A stretch of DNA of 30,046 bases. Source: Acidobacteria bacterium UBA2999 (lineage in GTDB: Bacteria; Acidobacteriota; Vicinamibacteria; Vicinamibacterales; UBA2999). The notes beneath the pieces are model-generated. The model was not told the DNA's origin. It searched no databases and was given only the letters and a program-made list of their open reading frames with translations. The stretch covers positions 1-30,046 of the forward strand of contig DDZV01000041.1 of NCBI GenBank assembly GCA_002346475.1, in the 5' to 3' direction. Position numbers and translations under genes: made by a program. Below, one piece after another: positions 1-7,725 of this stretch (the stretch's first letter is position 1; each line of letters begins with the position of its first letter).

Positions 1-59
1 GGTAGAGCACCTGACTTTTAATCAGGGTGTCCTGGGTTCGATCCCCAGGGGGCTCACCA
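1..59 (+). tRNA. tRNA-Lys (anticodon TTT), 5' end cut off by the window
   Basis: The window opens inside the D-loop (GGTAGAGC). The anticodon stem CCTGA/TCAGG encloses the loop CTTTTAA, which places TTT at positions 34-36. The T-arm CTGGG-TTCGATC-CCCAG is perfect, and the 3' acceptor strand is followed by discriminator A and a genomically encoded CCA. The acceptor 5' strand and most of the D-arm lie outside the window. It is followed nine bases later by tRNA-Glu in the same direction, so the two are probably co-transcribed. Confidence 0.93.
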
Positions 60-68
60 TTTCTTATG

Positions 69-144
69 GTCCCCGTCGTCCAGAGGCCTAGGACGCCGCC
101 CTTTCAAGGCGGTAACACGGGTTCGAATCCCGTCGGGGACGCCA
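69..144 (+). tRNA. tRNA-Glu (anticodon TTC)
   Basis: A full cloverleaf is visible. The acceptor GTCCCCG pairs with CGGGGAC. The anticodon stem CCGCC/GGCGG encloses CTTTCAA, giving anticodon TTC. The T-loop has the standard GTTCGAATC. Discriminator G is followed by an encoded CCA. It sits nine bases after tRNA-Lys and about 50 bases before the Yip1-family gene. I see no duplicated tRNA 3' end or integrase nearby, so there is no sign that it serves as an attachment site. Confidence 0.96.
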
Positions 145-196
145 ATACTTCAATATAGAACTGTATGAAATCGCAGCAGAAGCAAGGAGATATCAA

Positions 197-724
197 GTGA
201 CAAGTTTCACAACGCGGATAATCAGAGCGGCCAAGCTCGACGTGCAAGTCTATGAAGAAGTAGAAGCTGATGTCAGTGCTACGGGTCAAGCTATGGGAGT
301 TGTGCTTTTGACTTCTCTTGCTGGCGGGATTGGCGTAGTTGGCTTAAGCACTGGAAGCTTTATCGGAATTATTCTTGGTGGCATTGTGGCTTTACTAGGG
401 TGGGTCAGTTGGGCTTTTTTGACCTACTTTATTGGTACCCGTTTGTTTCCTGAACCCCAAACGCATGCAGATACCGGTGAGTTAATGCGCACCATTGGGT
501 TTGCACAGTCACCTGGGTTGTTGCGTATTTTTGGGAGTCTCCCTGGTGTGGGGCCTCTTGTTTTAAGCATTGTTTCTATTTGGATGTTGGTAGCCATGGT
601 GATTGCTGTGCGTCAGGCCCTGGATTACACGAGCACTTGGCGGGCAATTGGTGTGTGTCTTGTAGGGTGGGTGATCTCTACTATGATTGGTGTCGTGTTT
701 CTGATGTTTGGGGCGGTTAGTTAG
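197..724 (+). CDS. Yip1-family integral membrane protein (paralog 1)
   Basis: This 175-residue protein has a short N-terminal amphipathic segment (FTTRIIRAAKLDVQVYEEVE) followed by about four or five hydrophobic helices. The layout and the TYFIGTRLFPEP segment between helices fit bacterial Yip1-domain (PF04893-type) proteins, whose function is poorly known. The start is a GTG seven bases after AAGGAG. A clear paralog (19618-20178) begins with the equivalent M-x-SFT-x-R and shares the blocks QAMGVVLLT, YFIGTRLFPEPQT and VIAVRQALDYTST. The gene lies just after two tRNA genes and 23 bp before the TonB-dependent receptor, so co-transcription with the receptor is possible. No enzyme motif is seen; a role in membrane organisation is only a family-level guess. 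Confidence 0.85.
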   Translation: MTSFTTRIIRAAKLDVQVYEEVEADVSATGQAMGVVLLTSLAGGIGVVGLSTGSFIGIILGGIVALLGWVSWAFLTYFIGTRLFPEPQTHADTGELMRTIGFAQSPGLLRIFGSLPGVGPLVLSIVSIWMLVAMVIAVRQALDYTSTWRAIGVCLVGWVISTMIGVVFLMFGAVS

Positions 725-747
725 CATCAGAGTCAATCTTCCCGTTT

Positions 748-3210
748 ATGACACCAGGCTCTATACCCGTCGACAAGATTTTGTCAGGTCTCCTGATTTC
801 ACTGCTGTTCTCTCTTTCGTCACCCATTGTGGCTCAAGAGCAACAAGAAATCCGAGGAGTAGTTGTTGATGCCGTGTCAGAAAACCCAATCCAGAACGTT
901 AGGGTCGAAAGTCAAACAGAAGCGGTTACAACTGGCCCCGACGGTCGTTTCGCACTGAAAGTCCCTGCAGGAGACAGATCGCTCAAGTTTTTTGCAGAGG
1001 GCTATCTTGAAACAGCTATATCAGTTGAAAGTTCTGAGCTTGAGGTTCGACTGTTTAGTAATACATTTGTTGAAACTGTACAGGTCGTTCCCGAGGTCGT
1101 GTCCGAGGAACGTCCTTCCGCAAGCGTCGTTTCGTCTGAGCAAGTTTTCCAGGTTGCCGGAAGTATCGATAATGTATTTCGTACACTTGACACGATGCCT
1201 GGGGTTGCATCAACTGATGACTTCGGCAGTCGCCTAGCTGTTCGAGGTGGTACGCCAGATCAGAACCTCACGGTTATGGACGGAATAGAAATTCACAATC
1301 CGTACCGTCTGTTTGGGATCACGAGCGCATTTAATCCAGAGACGGTAAATAAATTTGAACTGACGGCTGGCGGATTCGGCGTGGCCTATGGCGACCGACT
1401 TTCCTCGTTACTCATTGTTGATAATCGACGTGGCAATAGAGAGTTTCAAGGTACGACTTCGTTAAGCATTACGGACGGCAATATTGTGTTAGAAGGCCCA
1501 ACGCCTATCTGGGGAAACGGGTCGTGGCTCCTTAGCGCACGGCGAACATATTATGACCTTGTCGCCGGACGTATTCAGAACCAGAACTTCCCATCTTTTA
1601 CCGATCTGCAGCTTCAAGCAGGGTGGGACTTTGAGGGAGGGCACCAGCTTACTTTCACTGGCCTACGCAGTTTCGAGAACGCATCCCTTAATATTGAGGG
1701 TGACAATCTTGGTGAGCGAGCGTCCTTCGGATCAGACATCAAAAACAACCTAGCATCAGCACGTTTCGATGCTGTTCTTGGGGCGCATGCAACCTCGACC
1801 ACAATCGTGTCCTGGTACCGTAACCGTGAATTTCTGGATTTTAACGGCACGATACGTGCTAATGCGAAACGATCCAATACGCCAAATGATGACATTGCAT
1901 TTGGAACAGCCAACATTGTGTTTGATAGATTGATCTCAGTACGTGACGTATCGATCCGACAAGAATTCTCGGCTCAAGCGACCCCCATTCATCTTGTTAG
2001 TGCTGGGTTTGAACTACACAGCCTGAATACGGGTGTCGGATTTACGAGTAGCGGCGACCGAAACGAGAGTGAGGCAAACGGTTCAAGTATCCTTGGTGGC
2101 ACGGGGCTGCCCGGTCGGCTTGAGTCATTGCTTGAAGGGACACGTGGTGGTCTATGGATTCAAGATATCTACAAACCATCGTCGCGGTTATCGATTGAAC
2201 CTGGGTTGCGAGTGGATTGGAGCACGGTGAACGGCCATGCAACCGTGTCACCACGTGTGGCAGCGAGCTATAACCTTGGCGAGAGGACGCAGATGCGGAT
2301 GGCCGTCGGATTGTACACCCAGAGCCCAGGCTATGAAAAACTTATCCAATCCGATTACTTCATTGACCTTTCCGCAACCCGCGAATTAGGCCTTAGACAT
2401 GAACAAGCAACTCACATGGTCGTTGGCCTCAAGCAAGATTTAGGGGCTAATCTCTCGGCCCGTGTAGAGGGTTACTACAAGCGTTTTGAAAATCTCCTCG
2501 TGGGTAGACTGGAGACTGAACACGAACGGCTTCAGAGGATTGGACAGTACGACTTTCCTGAGCACCTGCAAGACAGTGTTCCAATTACACCACGTATTAC
2601 CAGCAACCCGACCAATGAGGCTGGTGGCCAGGCATACGGTTTCGACGTTTTTCTGAATCACACCAATGCAGGTGCGCCGTTAACTGGATGGCTGTCTTAC
2701 ACCTGGGGTCGGGCGAACCGAGAAACGTACGGACGACGTTATCCCTTTGAGTACGATCGTCGTCATGCATTCAACGCAGTGGGGCGCTACCGGATCACAA
2801 ACCGGTGGCAGGTAGCTGGGACAGCGCGCATAGCTAGTGGGTTTGCCTACACCGCACCAAAGGGATTACGTGTATCTGCAACTCAAGACACACTGGGCAG
2901 ATTGGTTCCAGAGATCGACAGTGCAGGTGCGCTGGTCTACACAGTTGACTATGGCGGTATCGAGAACCTTAATACTGGTCGACTTCCACACTATGCACGG
3001 ATTGATCTCCGGGTGACGTACCAACCAGGAGGACCAAATGGACGATGGTCGCTCTATGTTGAGGTTATTAATTTATTGGGTCGTGATAATCCCATTGACC
3101 TCGAGTCACGACTTGAACACGATCCCAGTTCAGACTTGCCTCACCTTCGAGAGGTTCCATCACAAGGATTCCCGCGACTTCCCACGTTCGGCTTTCGATT
3201 GCGGTTCTAG
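748..3210 (+). CDS. TonB-dependent outer-membrane receptor with N-terminal CarboxypepD_reg domain
   Basis: This is an active-transport receptor of the outer membrane. Residues 1-29 form a Sec signal (hydrophobic ILSGLLISLLFSLSS, likely cut at VA-QE). Residues 34-105 form a carboxypeptidase-regulatory-like beta domain (IRGVVVDAVSENPIQNVRV, then TTGPDGRFAL). A plug domain spans about 120-225, including DNVFRTLDTMPGV, RLAVRGGTPDQN and MDGIEIHNPYRL. The rest is a beta-barrel ending in the aromatic signal FGFRLRF. The 820-residue length is normal. No strong Shine-Dalgarno precedes the ATG, but the signal peptide starts sensibly from it. The substrate is not evident; this domain order is common in Acidobacteriota and Bacteroidota receptors for polymers or metal chelates. 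It ends 50 bp from a convergent gene. Confidence 0.93.
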   Translation: MTPGSIPVDKILSGLLISLLFSLSSPIVAQEQQEIRGVVVDAVSENPIQNVRVESQTEAVTTGPDGRFALKVPAGDRSLKFFAEGYLETAISVESSELEVRLFSNTFVETVQVVPEVVSEERPSASVVSSEQVFQVAGSIDNVFRTLDTMPGVASTDDFGSRLAVRGGTPDQNLTVMDGIEIHNPYRLFGITSAFNPETVNKFELTAGGFGVAYGDRLSSLLIVDNRRGNREFQGTTSLSITDGNIVLEGPTPIWGNGSWLLSARRTYYDLVAGRIQNQNFPSFTDLQLQAGWDFEGGHQLTFTGLRSFENASLNIEGDNLGERASFGSDIKNNLASARFDAVLGAHATSTTIVSWYRNREFLDFNGTIRANAKRSNTPNDDIAFGTANIVFDRLISVRDVSIRQEFSAQATPIHLVSAGFELHSLNTGVGFTSSGDRNESEANGSSILGGTGLPGRLESLLEGTRGGLWIQDIYKPSSRLSIEPGLRVDWSTVNGHATVSPRVAASYNLGERTQMRMAVGLYTQSPGYEKLIQSDYFIDLSATRELGLRHEQATHMVVGLKQDLGANLSARVEGYYKRFENLLVGRLETEHERLQRIGQYDFPEHLQDSVPITPRITSNPTNEAGGQAYGFDVFLNHTNAGAPLTGWLSYTWGRANRETYGRRYPFEYDRRHAFNAVGRYRITNRWQVAGTARIASGFAYTAPKGLRVSATQDTLGRLVPEIDSAGALVYTVDYGGIENLNTGRLPHYARIDLRVTYQPGGPNGRWSLYVEVINLLGRDNPIDLESRLEHDPSSDLPHLREVPSQGFPRLPTFGFRLRF

Positions 3211-3260
3211 GCTAACTTCACAGTCATCAATGGTAGCTATGACACCGAGCCTGTGGCCGA

Positions 3261-5816
3261 CTACCAAAACTTGTACCACGGCTTGTTCTTGCTCCCCATT
3301 TGCTCTTGCGCCGAATGGCGAAGCTCGATTGCGTGCACAGCGAGCCCAAGTGCCCGAGTGTCGTTACTGCTTGGCTGGTGAGTTTCAGTTTCCAGTCGGA
3401 CCTCGACCGTATCAGGACCAAGTGAACACCCAGACAAGGGAAATGTTCTATCCCACCTCCCACTAAACTGACCTTCGAATAATGTACATTCGTTGACAGA
3501 AATCCGTACGTTCTTGGGAAGTCCTCCCGTCATGAGCACTTTGACGACAAGTTCAGACGGCGACACATCTTGATCGACTGGAATCACGAGCTTAGCTTGC
3601 TCTTCAGTCCAGCGGAACGGCTGAATTCCTGACCACTCTGTTCTATAGAATCCTGTGACAGTGACATTCCAGAGCACCTCCGCTCCTTCCTGAATCAAAT
3701 TGGCGTCTAGTCCACCCGTCCCGGAAATGTACGCGCGCGCCAAGACGATCGAGCCTACTCCAGTCTCATTGATGGTAAAGACTTCCAATGTGTTGGAACC
3801 ATCGGTGAATAACTGCGGGTCAATGATCACCTCCCATACGTGCTGTCGTCTGTTTACCGGAAAAGCGTACGTCTGCGTGATTCCCGCTAGGACCCCGTTG
3901 ACTGCCACACCTATGGGTGTAGTTGACTCCGCACCATCTAGACGCCGAACGGCGCCACTCACATGGCTGGGAATGAAGTCGCTTCCTCGGTCGACGTCAG
4001 CAAAGATTGTTGGAAAATCGACTGTAATCTGAACATCCTCCGACACCACAACCTCAAATTCGTCAACGCGGCGACCGAGAAGTTCCCGATGGTGTCCGAA
4101 CTTCGGGCTCTGAAATCCATCAGGGTCTTCGAACCACTCGTACTTTCTAACAACAACATCGTGGATGGCGGGTCCCAGATCGTCTGGGCCAGCCATCCGT
4201 CGAAGTGGATTATCAAAAAATAATGTCTTGTCTTCTCGTGCGTCGATATCACCATCAAACGCATCGACACCATCAGCTTCCCAAGGCAGCCGAGTGCCGA
4301 GTAGTGTGGCGAGTGTCGGGACAACGTCAATCGTTTCCACATTCGACGCGAAGATCTTTCCACCCTGCTGGCCTGGCATCTTGATAAACAGAGGCACCGA
4401 GACGAGATCGACGAACGACTCATTACGAGGTGTCCGAAATGGAAATCCTGGTCGAAAAGTCACACCGTGGTCGGCCGTGACCACCAGCAGCGCGTCGTCA
4501 TAGAGACCAACCGTTCGCATACGGTCAAGTACCTGGCCAAGTAGCGCATCAGCGTATCGCACTTGGAGTAAATGATGTTGATAGTTGCGAGCCACCATAA
4601 CGACATCATCGGGCCAATGGCCACTCTGCGTGAGTCCTACCGTGCTACCGTCAGTAGTGAACCGCTGTCCCGATGGGAGATAAACCCAGGGCTCGTGGGG
4701 TAGCAGGGTATGCAGGAAATAAAACGGTGGTCGATCCTCCGAAGAAGGCATGCCAATCGATTCGACGAATTCGCGTACCAGGTGACGTCGATCGGTTGTC
4801 CGGCGTTCTCTCCATCTCATCTGCAATGTGTCGTTCTTGACGAAGTCTTTCCAGTTTTCCGTCACCGGTGGCAATGTGACGGTCAACTCATCTGGAAAAA
4901 TAATGTGCTGGTAGACAACGCTTAAATCAAGAAAGACGGAGGCATGCCAGACGAAAAACGACGGTCGGCGACGCGGACGACAGATGGTCTCTGGACATAA
5001 CTGGGTCAAGGACTCGAATCCCTCAACACGATAGGTTGAGCCAAGCAACGTGAACACATTCGAGGGATAACCGGCCATGGTCGGCAATCGACCCGTCTCG
5101 GGATAGTTACCGGTAAGAAGCGATGGGAGGGCCTCTTGGGTTAACGTGCCGACGGCACTGGCGTTGCGAAACCATGAAGTATTACGGCTGAGCTCTGCAA
5201 AGTGAGGATAGAGGGTTTCGTCAATTTGGCTTTCCCGGTCCAACAGTGATGGGAGTGGCAGTTGATCAAAAACCAGCATGACTATCGGGGGGGTCGTCTC
5301 GAATGTGACATCAGGTAGCGGAGCTTGGTCATTGCTAGAAAAGATGCTCAAAATTGGTGACTGGAATAAAAAAACGATCGGCACGACAACTGTTGCGAGA
5401 GACAGAAAGGTTGCAAAGAGACGCAAAGGCGAAAACACGAGGTAACCAGAAGCCGCGATCGCGCCTACCATCCCAGCCACAGCGAACGTTTCCATGGTAT
5501 CGAGATCAAAACTCCGCTTCAGAATTGGGAGCGCTACCGCTGTTACGAGTAAGGCCAAGGCTGTCCAAGTCATTGCTTGATAGCATCGCCGACCAATTCT
5601 CGTTGCCAGTAATGTCAAGGTAACGATACATAGCGGCGCAGCCACACACAGTCCGAGGATTAATCCAATGAGATCCCTGCCTCGCGTGTTGTGTGCAACA
5701 AAGAACTCAGGATTGTTACCCAAGACGTCGAAGATTGGTTGGACGACCCCAATACTCCAGAGTCCCGCCACGTGAAGTGCCCAGAAATAGAGGGCTCTCC
5801 TAGTATCAGCCACCAT
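3261..5816 (-). CDS. Membrane-anchored sulfatase-superfamily protein with Thr at the nucleophile position (probable envelope phospho- or sulfo-group transferase/hydrolase)
   Basis: This 851-residue protein has about five N-terminal transmembrane helices (roughly 10-28, 47-71, 80-98, 110-128, 132-152). An alkaline-phosphatase/sulfatase-fold domain follows at about 176-510, then a C-terminal beta-rich region. Metal-site motifs are visible: VFDQLP (D184), FLHTLLPHEPW (about 368-377) and VVTADHG (D449, H450). The nucleophile segment TQEALPSLLTG aligns with the sulfatase C-x-P-S-R-x-x-LLTG pattern, with Thr226 replacing the Cys/Ser. This favours an LtaS/EptA-like transferase or phosphohydrolase over a formylglycine sulfatase. 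The start overlaps the upstream methyltransferase stop by 11 bases (ATG..TGA), which implies translational coupling. The substrate is unknown. A role in modifying surface glycans or lipids is inferred from topology and context. Confidence 0.85.
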   Translation of the reverse strand: MVADTRRALYFWALHVAGLWSIGVVQPIFDVLGNNPEFFVAHNTRGRDLIGLILGLCVAAPLCIVTLTLLATRIGRRCYQAMTWTALALLVTAVALPILKRSFDLDTMETFAVAGMVGAIAASGYLVFSPLRLFATFLSLATVVVPIVFLFQSPILSIFSSNDQAPLPDVTFETTPPIVMLVFDQLPLPSLLDRESQIDETLYPHFAELSRNTSWFRNASAVGTLTQEALPSLLTGNYPETGRLPTMAGYPSNVFTLLGSTYRVEGFESLTQLCPETICRPRRRPSFFVWHASVFLDLSVVYQHIIFPDELTVTLPPVTENWKDFVKNDTLQMRWRERRTTDRRHLVREFVESIGMPSSEDRPPFYFLHTLLPHEPWVYLPSGQRFTTDGSTVGLTQSGHWPDDVVMVARNYQHHLLQVRYADALLGQVLDRMRTVGLYDDALLVVTADHGVTFRPGFPFRTPRNESFVDLVSVPLFIKMPGQQGGKIFASNVETIDVVPTLATLLGTRLPWEADGVDAFDGDIDAREDKTLFFDNPLRRMAGPDDLGPAIHDVVVRKYEWFEDPDGFQSPKFGHHRELLGRRVDEFEVVVSEDVQITVDFPTIFADVDRGSDFIPSHVSGAVRRLDGAESTTPIGVAVNGVLAGITQTYAFPVNRRQHVWEVIIDPQLFTDGSNTLEVFTINETGVGSIVLARAYISGTGGLDANLIQEGAEVLWNVTVTGFYRTEWSGIQPFRWTEEQAKLVIPVDQDVSPSELVVKVLMTGGLPKNVRISVNECTLFEGQFSGRWDRTFPLSGCSLGPDTVEVRLETETHQPSSNDTRALGLAVHAIELRHSAQEQMGSKNKPWYKFW

Positions 5817-7233
5817 ATGATCTTGCCTGTGCGTAATACAGTGTGCGTGTTCCCGATTCGAGAGTTTCCTGTGTCACCGAACCGAAATATCTAGTGAGAG
5901 CAGCTTCGAGTGCCTCGGCCGAGTACTCAATATTCTGTCCTGTTCTATTTCGTAAGAGCTGCTTGACCATCGGGTCACCATGTCCGACGAATTCGATCAC
6001 GAGGTCTGCCCCGAACTGCGCCAACCATTCGATTAACTCGTTCAGAGGAATATTCCGACCAATAACCAGATGGTGTATGAGGGCAAGAGCCAAGATTAGA
6101 TCTGGCGTTCCCCGGTCACCGAGTTGTCGACGTTCGAGACCTTTCCAACCAAGACCAGGTGTCGGATCAGCCATGTCAACGAACAGGGGCAGAACGCGCT
6201 GGTTCCCTTCCTGTTTAAGCTCTGAGTACAATCGATCGAGCGCCAGTTGGTCAGCATCCAGCGCTAGAACATACTCTGCATGCTCGGAACTTAAGCGCGA
6301 GTAGGTCCCAGTGTTGCAGCCGATGTCCCATATGAGAGACCATCGCCGACGAGCTAAAACACGTCGGACAAAATCGCTTTTTCGCTGTAGGTCAGCATCT
6401 TTATAGTTGTGTTCTTGGGTGTACTCCGACCAAGTTGAGCGGAGCGGTGCCCACTCCAACCGCTCAATGATCCGACTCAGACGTTGGAGATTATTTTTGA
6501 TCAAGTCTGCACCGAAACCAGCGGTTCGCAGGTCTTTCTTAATGTCCCGGTCCGCTGCCTCGTAACGGGACTGTGCCTTGGCCTGAAAATAAACATGGGC
6601 AAGGACGCCGGGCCGCATGTAATCGCGAATGGACATGAGGGCATTTAGTTGGGTAGCCTCTATTCCTTCGAGACTGCCACGGAGCCATGGGTGATACGCC
6701 ACGTTCTTGTACGCCTGCAGAAATAGTGGATACAAGAACTGATTGCAAAACTGACGGTAGCCTGCCCACGGTTCACCTGCGTTGTACGCGGTGAAAGAAC
6801 CGATGTCGATAAAGGTCGGACGGGACCCAACCCACTGGACATTGAATGGAGTTGCATCTTTGAGGGTCATGCCTTCATGAATCGCGGCTAAGGTCAAATC
6901 GAGTTGGAGGAGGGCAGCGTCCTTGAGCATCCTGAATGGCCACTCGTACGGATACGAAATAAACGGCACAACTTCATGCTCGAGAACAGCAGTCCATTTT
7001 TCGTCTAACTCAGGCAGTGCTGTCCTGTCGGTCACCTTCTGTGTCCGGACGAGCTTTCCCTCACGCGTCAGTCTCTCAAAAAATTTTGTGGAGGCAAGAC
7101 GAGTCCAATCGTTTAGGGCACGCGACGTCAGACACCTGAAGATTGCGTCGTTGTGACGAAAGATCTTTGTCTCTGGGTCCCGAAAAGAACCGGGCTCGAA
7201 TTGCGGGGGTACCGGAGAATCCCGCATGCTCAT
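5806..7233 (-). CDS. Kinase-like N-terminal domain fused to class I SAM-dependent methyltransferase
   Basis: The C-terminal half (about 285-470) is a Rossmann methyltransferase. Motif I is WDIGCNTGTYS (302-312), the acidic ribose-binding residue lies in ALDAD (324-328), and a LILALALIHHLV strand-helix stands at the motif IV position. The N-terminal half carries a segment resembling a kinase/aminoglycoside-phosphotransferase active site: LKDATPFN (D126, N131), then FIDIGS (D143). These match the D-x4-N and D-x-G positions of that fold. The family resembles proteins annotated as NoeA-like methyltransferases. It is the middle gene of a three-gene minus-strand cassette, starting 13 bases after the small YLDPGSGS protein and overlapping the sulfatase-fold gene by 11 bases. 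The acceptor substrate is not visible. The methyltransferase call is firm; the kinase-like reading is inference. Confidence 0.85.
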   Translation of the reverse strand: MSMRDSPVPPQFEPGSFRDPETKIFRHNDAIFRCLTSRALNDWTRLASTKFFERLTREGKLVRTQKVTDRTALPELDEKWTAVLEHEVVPFISYPYEWPFRMLKDAALLQLDLTLAAIHEGMTLKDATPFNVQWVGSRPTFIDIGSFTAYNAGEPWAGYRQFCNQFLYPLFLQAYKNVAYHPWLRGSLEGIEATQLNALMSIRDYMRPGVLAHVYFQAKAQSRYEAADRDIKKDLRTAGFGADLIKNNLQRLSRIIERLEWAPLRSTWSEYTQEHNYKDADLQRKSDFVRRVLARRRWSLIWDIGCNTGTYSRLSSEHAEYVLALDADQLALDRLYSELKQEGNQRVLPLFVDMADPTPGLGWKGLERRQLGDRGTPDLILALALIHHLVIGRNIPLNELIEWLAQFGADLVIEFVGHGDPMVKQLLRNRTGQNIEYSAEALEAALTRYFGSVTQETLESGTRTLYYAQARSYGG

Positions 7234-7246
7234 AAGGTCAAAAACG

Positions 7247-7453
7247 CTAGTCCCTGTCCTTGGGAGCGTCCTTCCGATTAAACAGGGAAGTTACGCGATT
7301 CCAGTACAACTTGACGATCACAGCTATGCCGGCAAATCCACCCAGGAGGATCTGGAGCAACATGCTCCCACTGCCCGGATCGAGATAGGCCTCGACAGGC
7401 ACCTCAAGCAACACAAAGAAGGTTCCTAAAACAGCGTAGAAATATTTGTACAC
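7247..7453 (-). CDS. Small membrane protein with YLDPGSGS motif
   Basis: About 68 residues. A first hydrophobic segment (YAVLGTFFVLLEVPVEA) resembles a signal or anchor. The motif YLDPGSGS follows, then a second hydrophobic helix (MLLQILLGGFAGIAVIVKLYW) and a basic tail (RVTSLFNRKDAPKDRD). I chose the GTG start because GGAGAGG lies six bases upstream and the hydrophobic segment begins at once; a TTG 42 bases further upstream would add 14 residues without such support. Small proteins with Y-[IL]-D-P-G-[ST]-GS followed by one helix recur in bacterial envelope gene neighbourhoods, from general recollection, but I know of no established function. It is the first gene of the cassette with the methyltransferase and sulfatase-fold protein. 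Confidence 0.75.
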   Translation of the reverse strand: MYKYFYAVLGTFFVLLEVPVEAYLDPGSGSMLLQILLGGFAGIAVIVKLYWNRVTSLFNRKDAPKDRD

Positions 7454-7459
7454 CAGACG

Positions 7460-7466
7460 CCTCTCC
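7460..7466 (-). promoter_or_regulatory. Ribosome binding site GGAGAGG that decides the start of the YLDPGSGS protein
   Basis: On the minus strand GGAGAGG is followed by six bases and then GTG. No comparable purine-rich site precedes the alternative TTG at 7495. This supports the shorter protein. Confidence 0.6.
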
Positions 7467-7503
7467 ACTTCCAGCAAGTCAGATGAGGATAACAAATCGG
7501 CAA

Positions 7504-7530
7504 GTTATCGTCACGGTTATCGTTTTGACA
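7504..7530. promoter_or_regulatory. Direct repeat GTTATCGT-N4-GTTATCGT beside TTGACA in a divergent intergenic region
   Basis: Two identical 8-mers at 7504-7511 and 7516-7523 (period 12) are followed at 7525-7530 by a perfect TTGACA on the plus strand. They lie in the 272-bp region between the minus-strand envelope cassette and the plus-strand DUF1080 gene. Tandem direct repeats near a promoter are typical of sites bound by dimeric response regulators of the OmpR/PhoB type, although their period is usually near 11. I see no good -10 element at 17 bases, so this is only a candidate operator. The rest of the region shows nothing I can name. Confidence 0.3.
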
Positions 7531-7725
7531 CTCGTCTGCTGGTTGTGGTCCAGGTGTAGGTGGCAATCTGCGACTGCATGGTGGGTTTCCACTCAGAATG
7601 GGGCATATTTGCCATTTCCAATTTAACGGCAGTCACGACAAAAACGTTATACTTCGCTGATTGTGTTAGTAGGATATTCAATTCATATACGGTGGTAGAG
7701 TAACGACGCAAAGGGGAGAGCAACC

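Noticed and set aside
1..144. tRNA pair as integration site of a mobile element
   Set aside because: There is no integrase, no repeat of the tRNA 3' end downstream and no abrupt composition change after it.
104..289. Minus-strand open frame ending SPTGFEPVLPP
   Set aside because: This tail is the well-known antisense translation of a tRNA T-arm. The rest mirrors the Yip1 gene start, and a similar false frame lies opposite the Yip1 paralog at 19516-19710.
3959..4423. 154-residue frame on the minus strand within the sulfatase-fold gene
   Set aside because: It is a frame-shifted shadow of a gene with a continuous, motif-rich protein. It has low-complexity Ser/Arg composition and no domain.
5843..6304. 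153-residue plus-strand frame opposite the methyltransferase
   Set aside because: It is antisense to the SAM-binding domain. Its Ser/Arg/Pro-rich composition is typical of shadows and it has no ribosome site.
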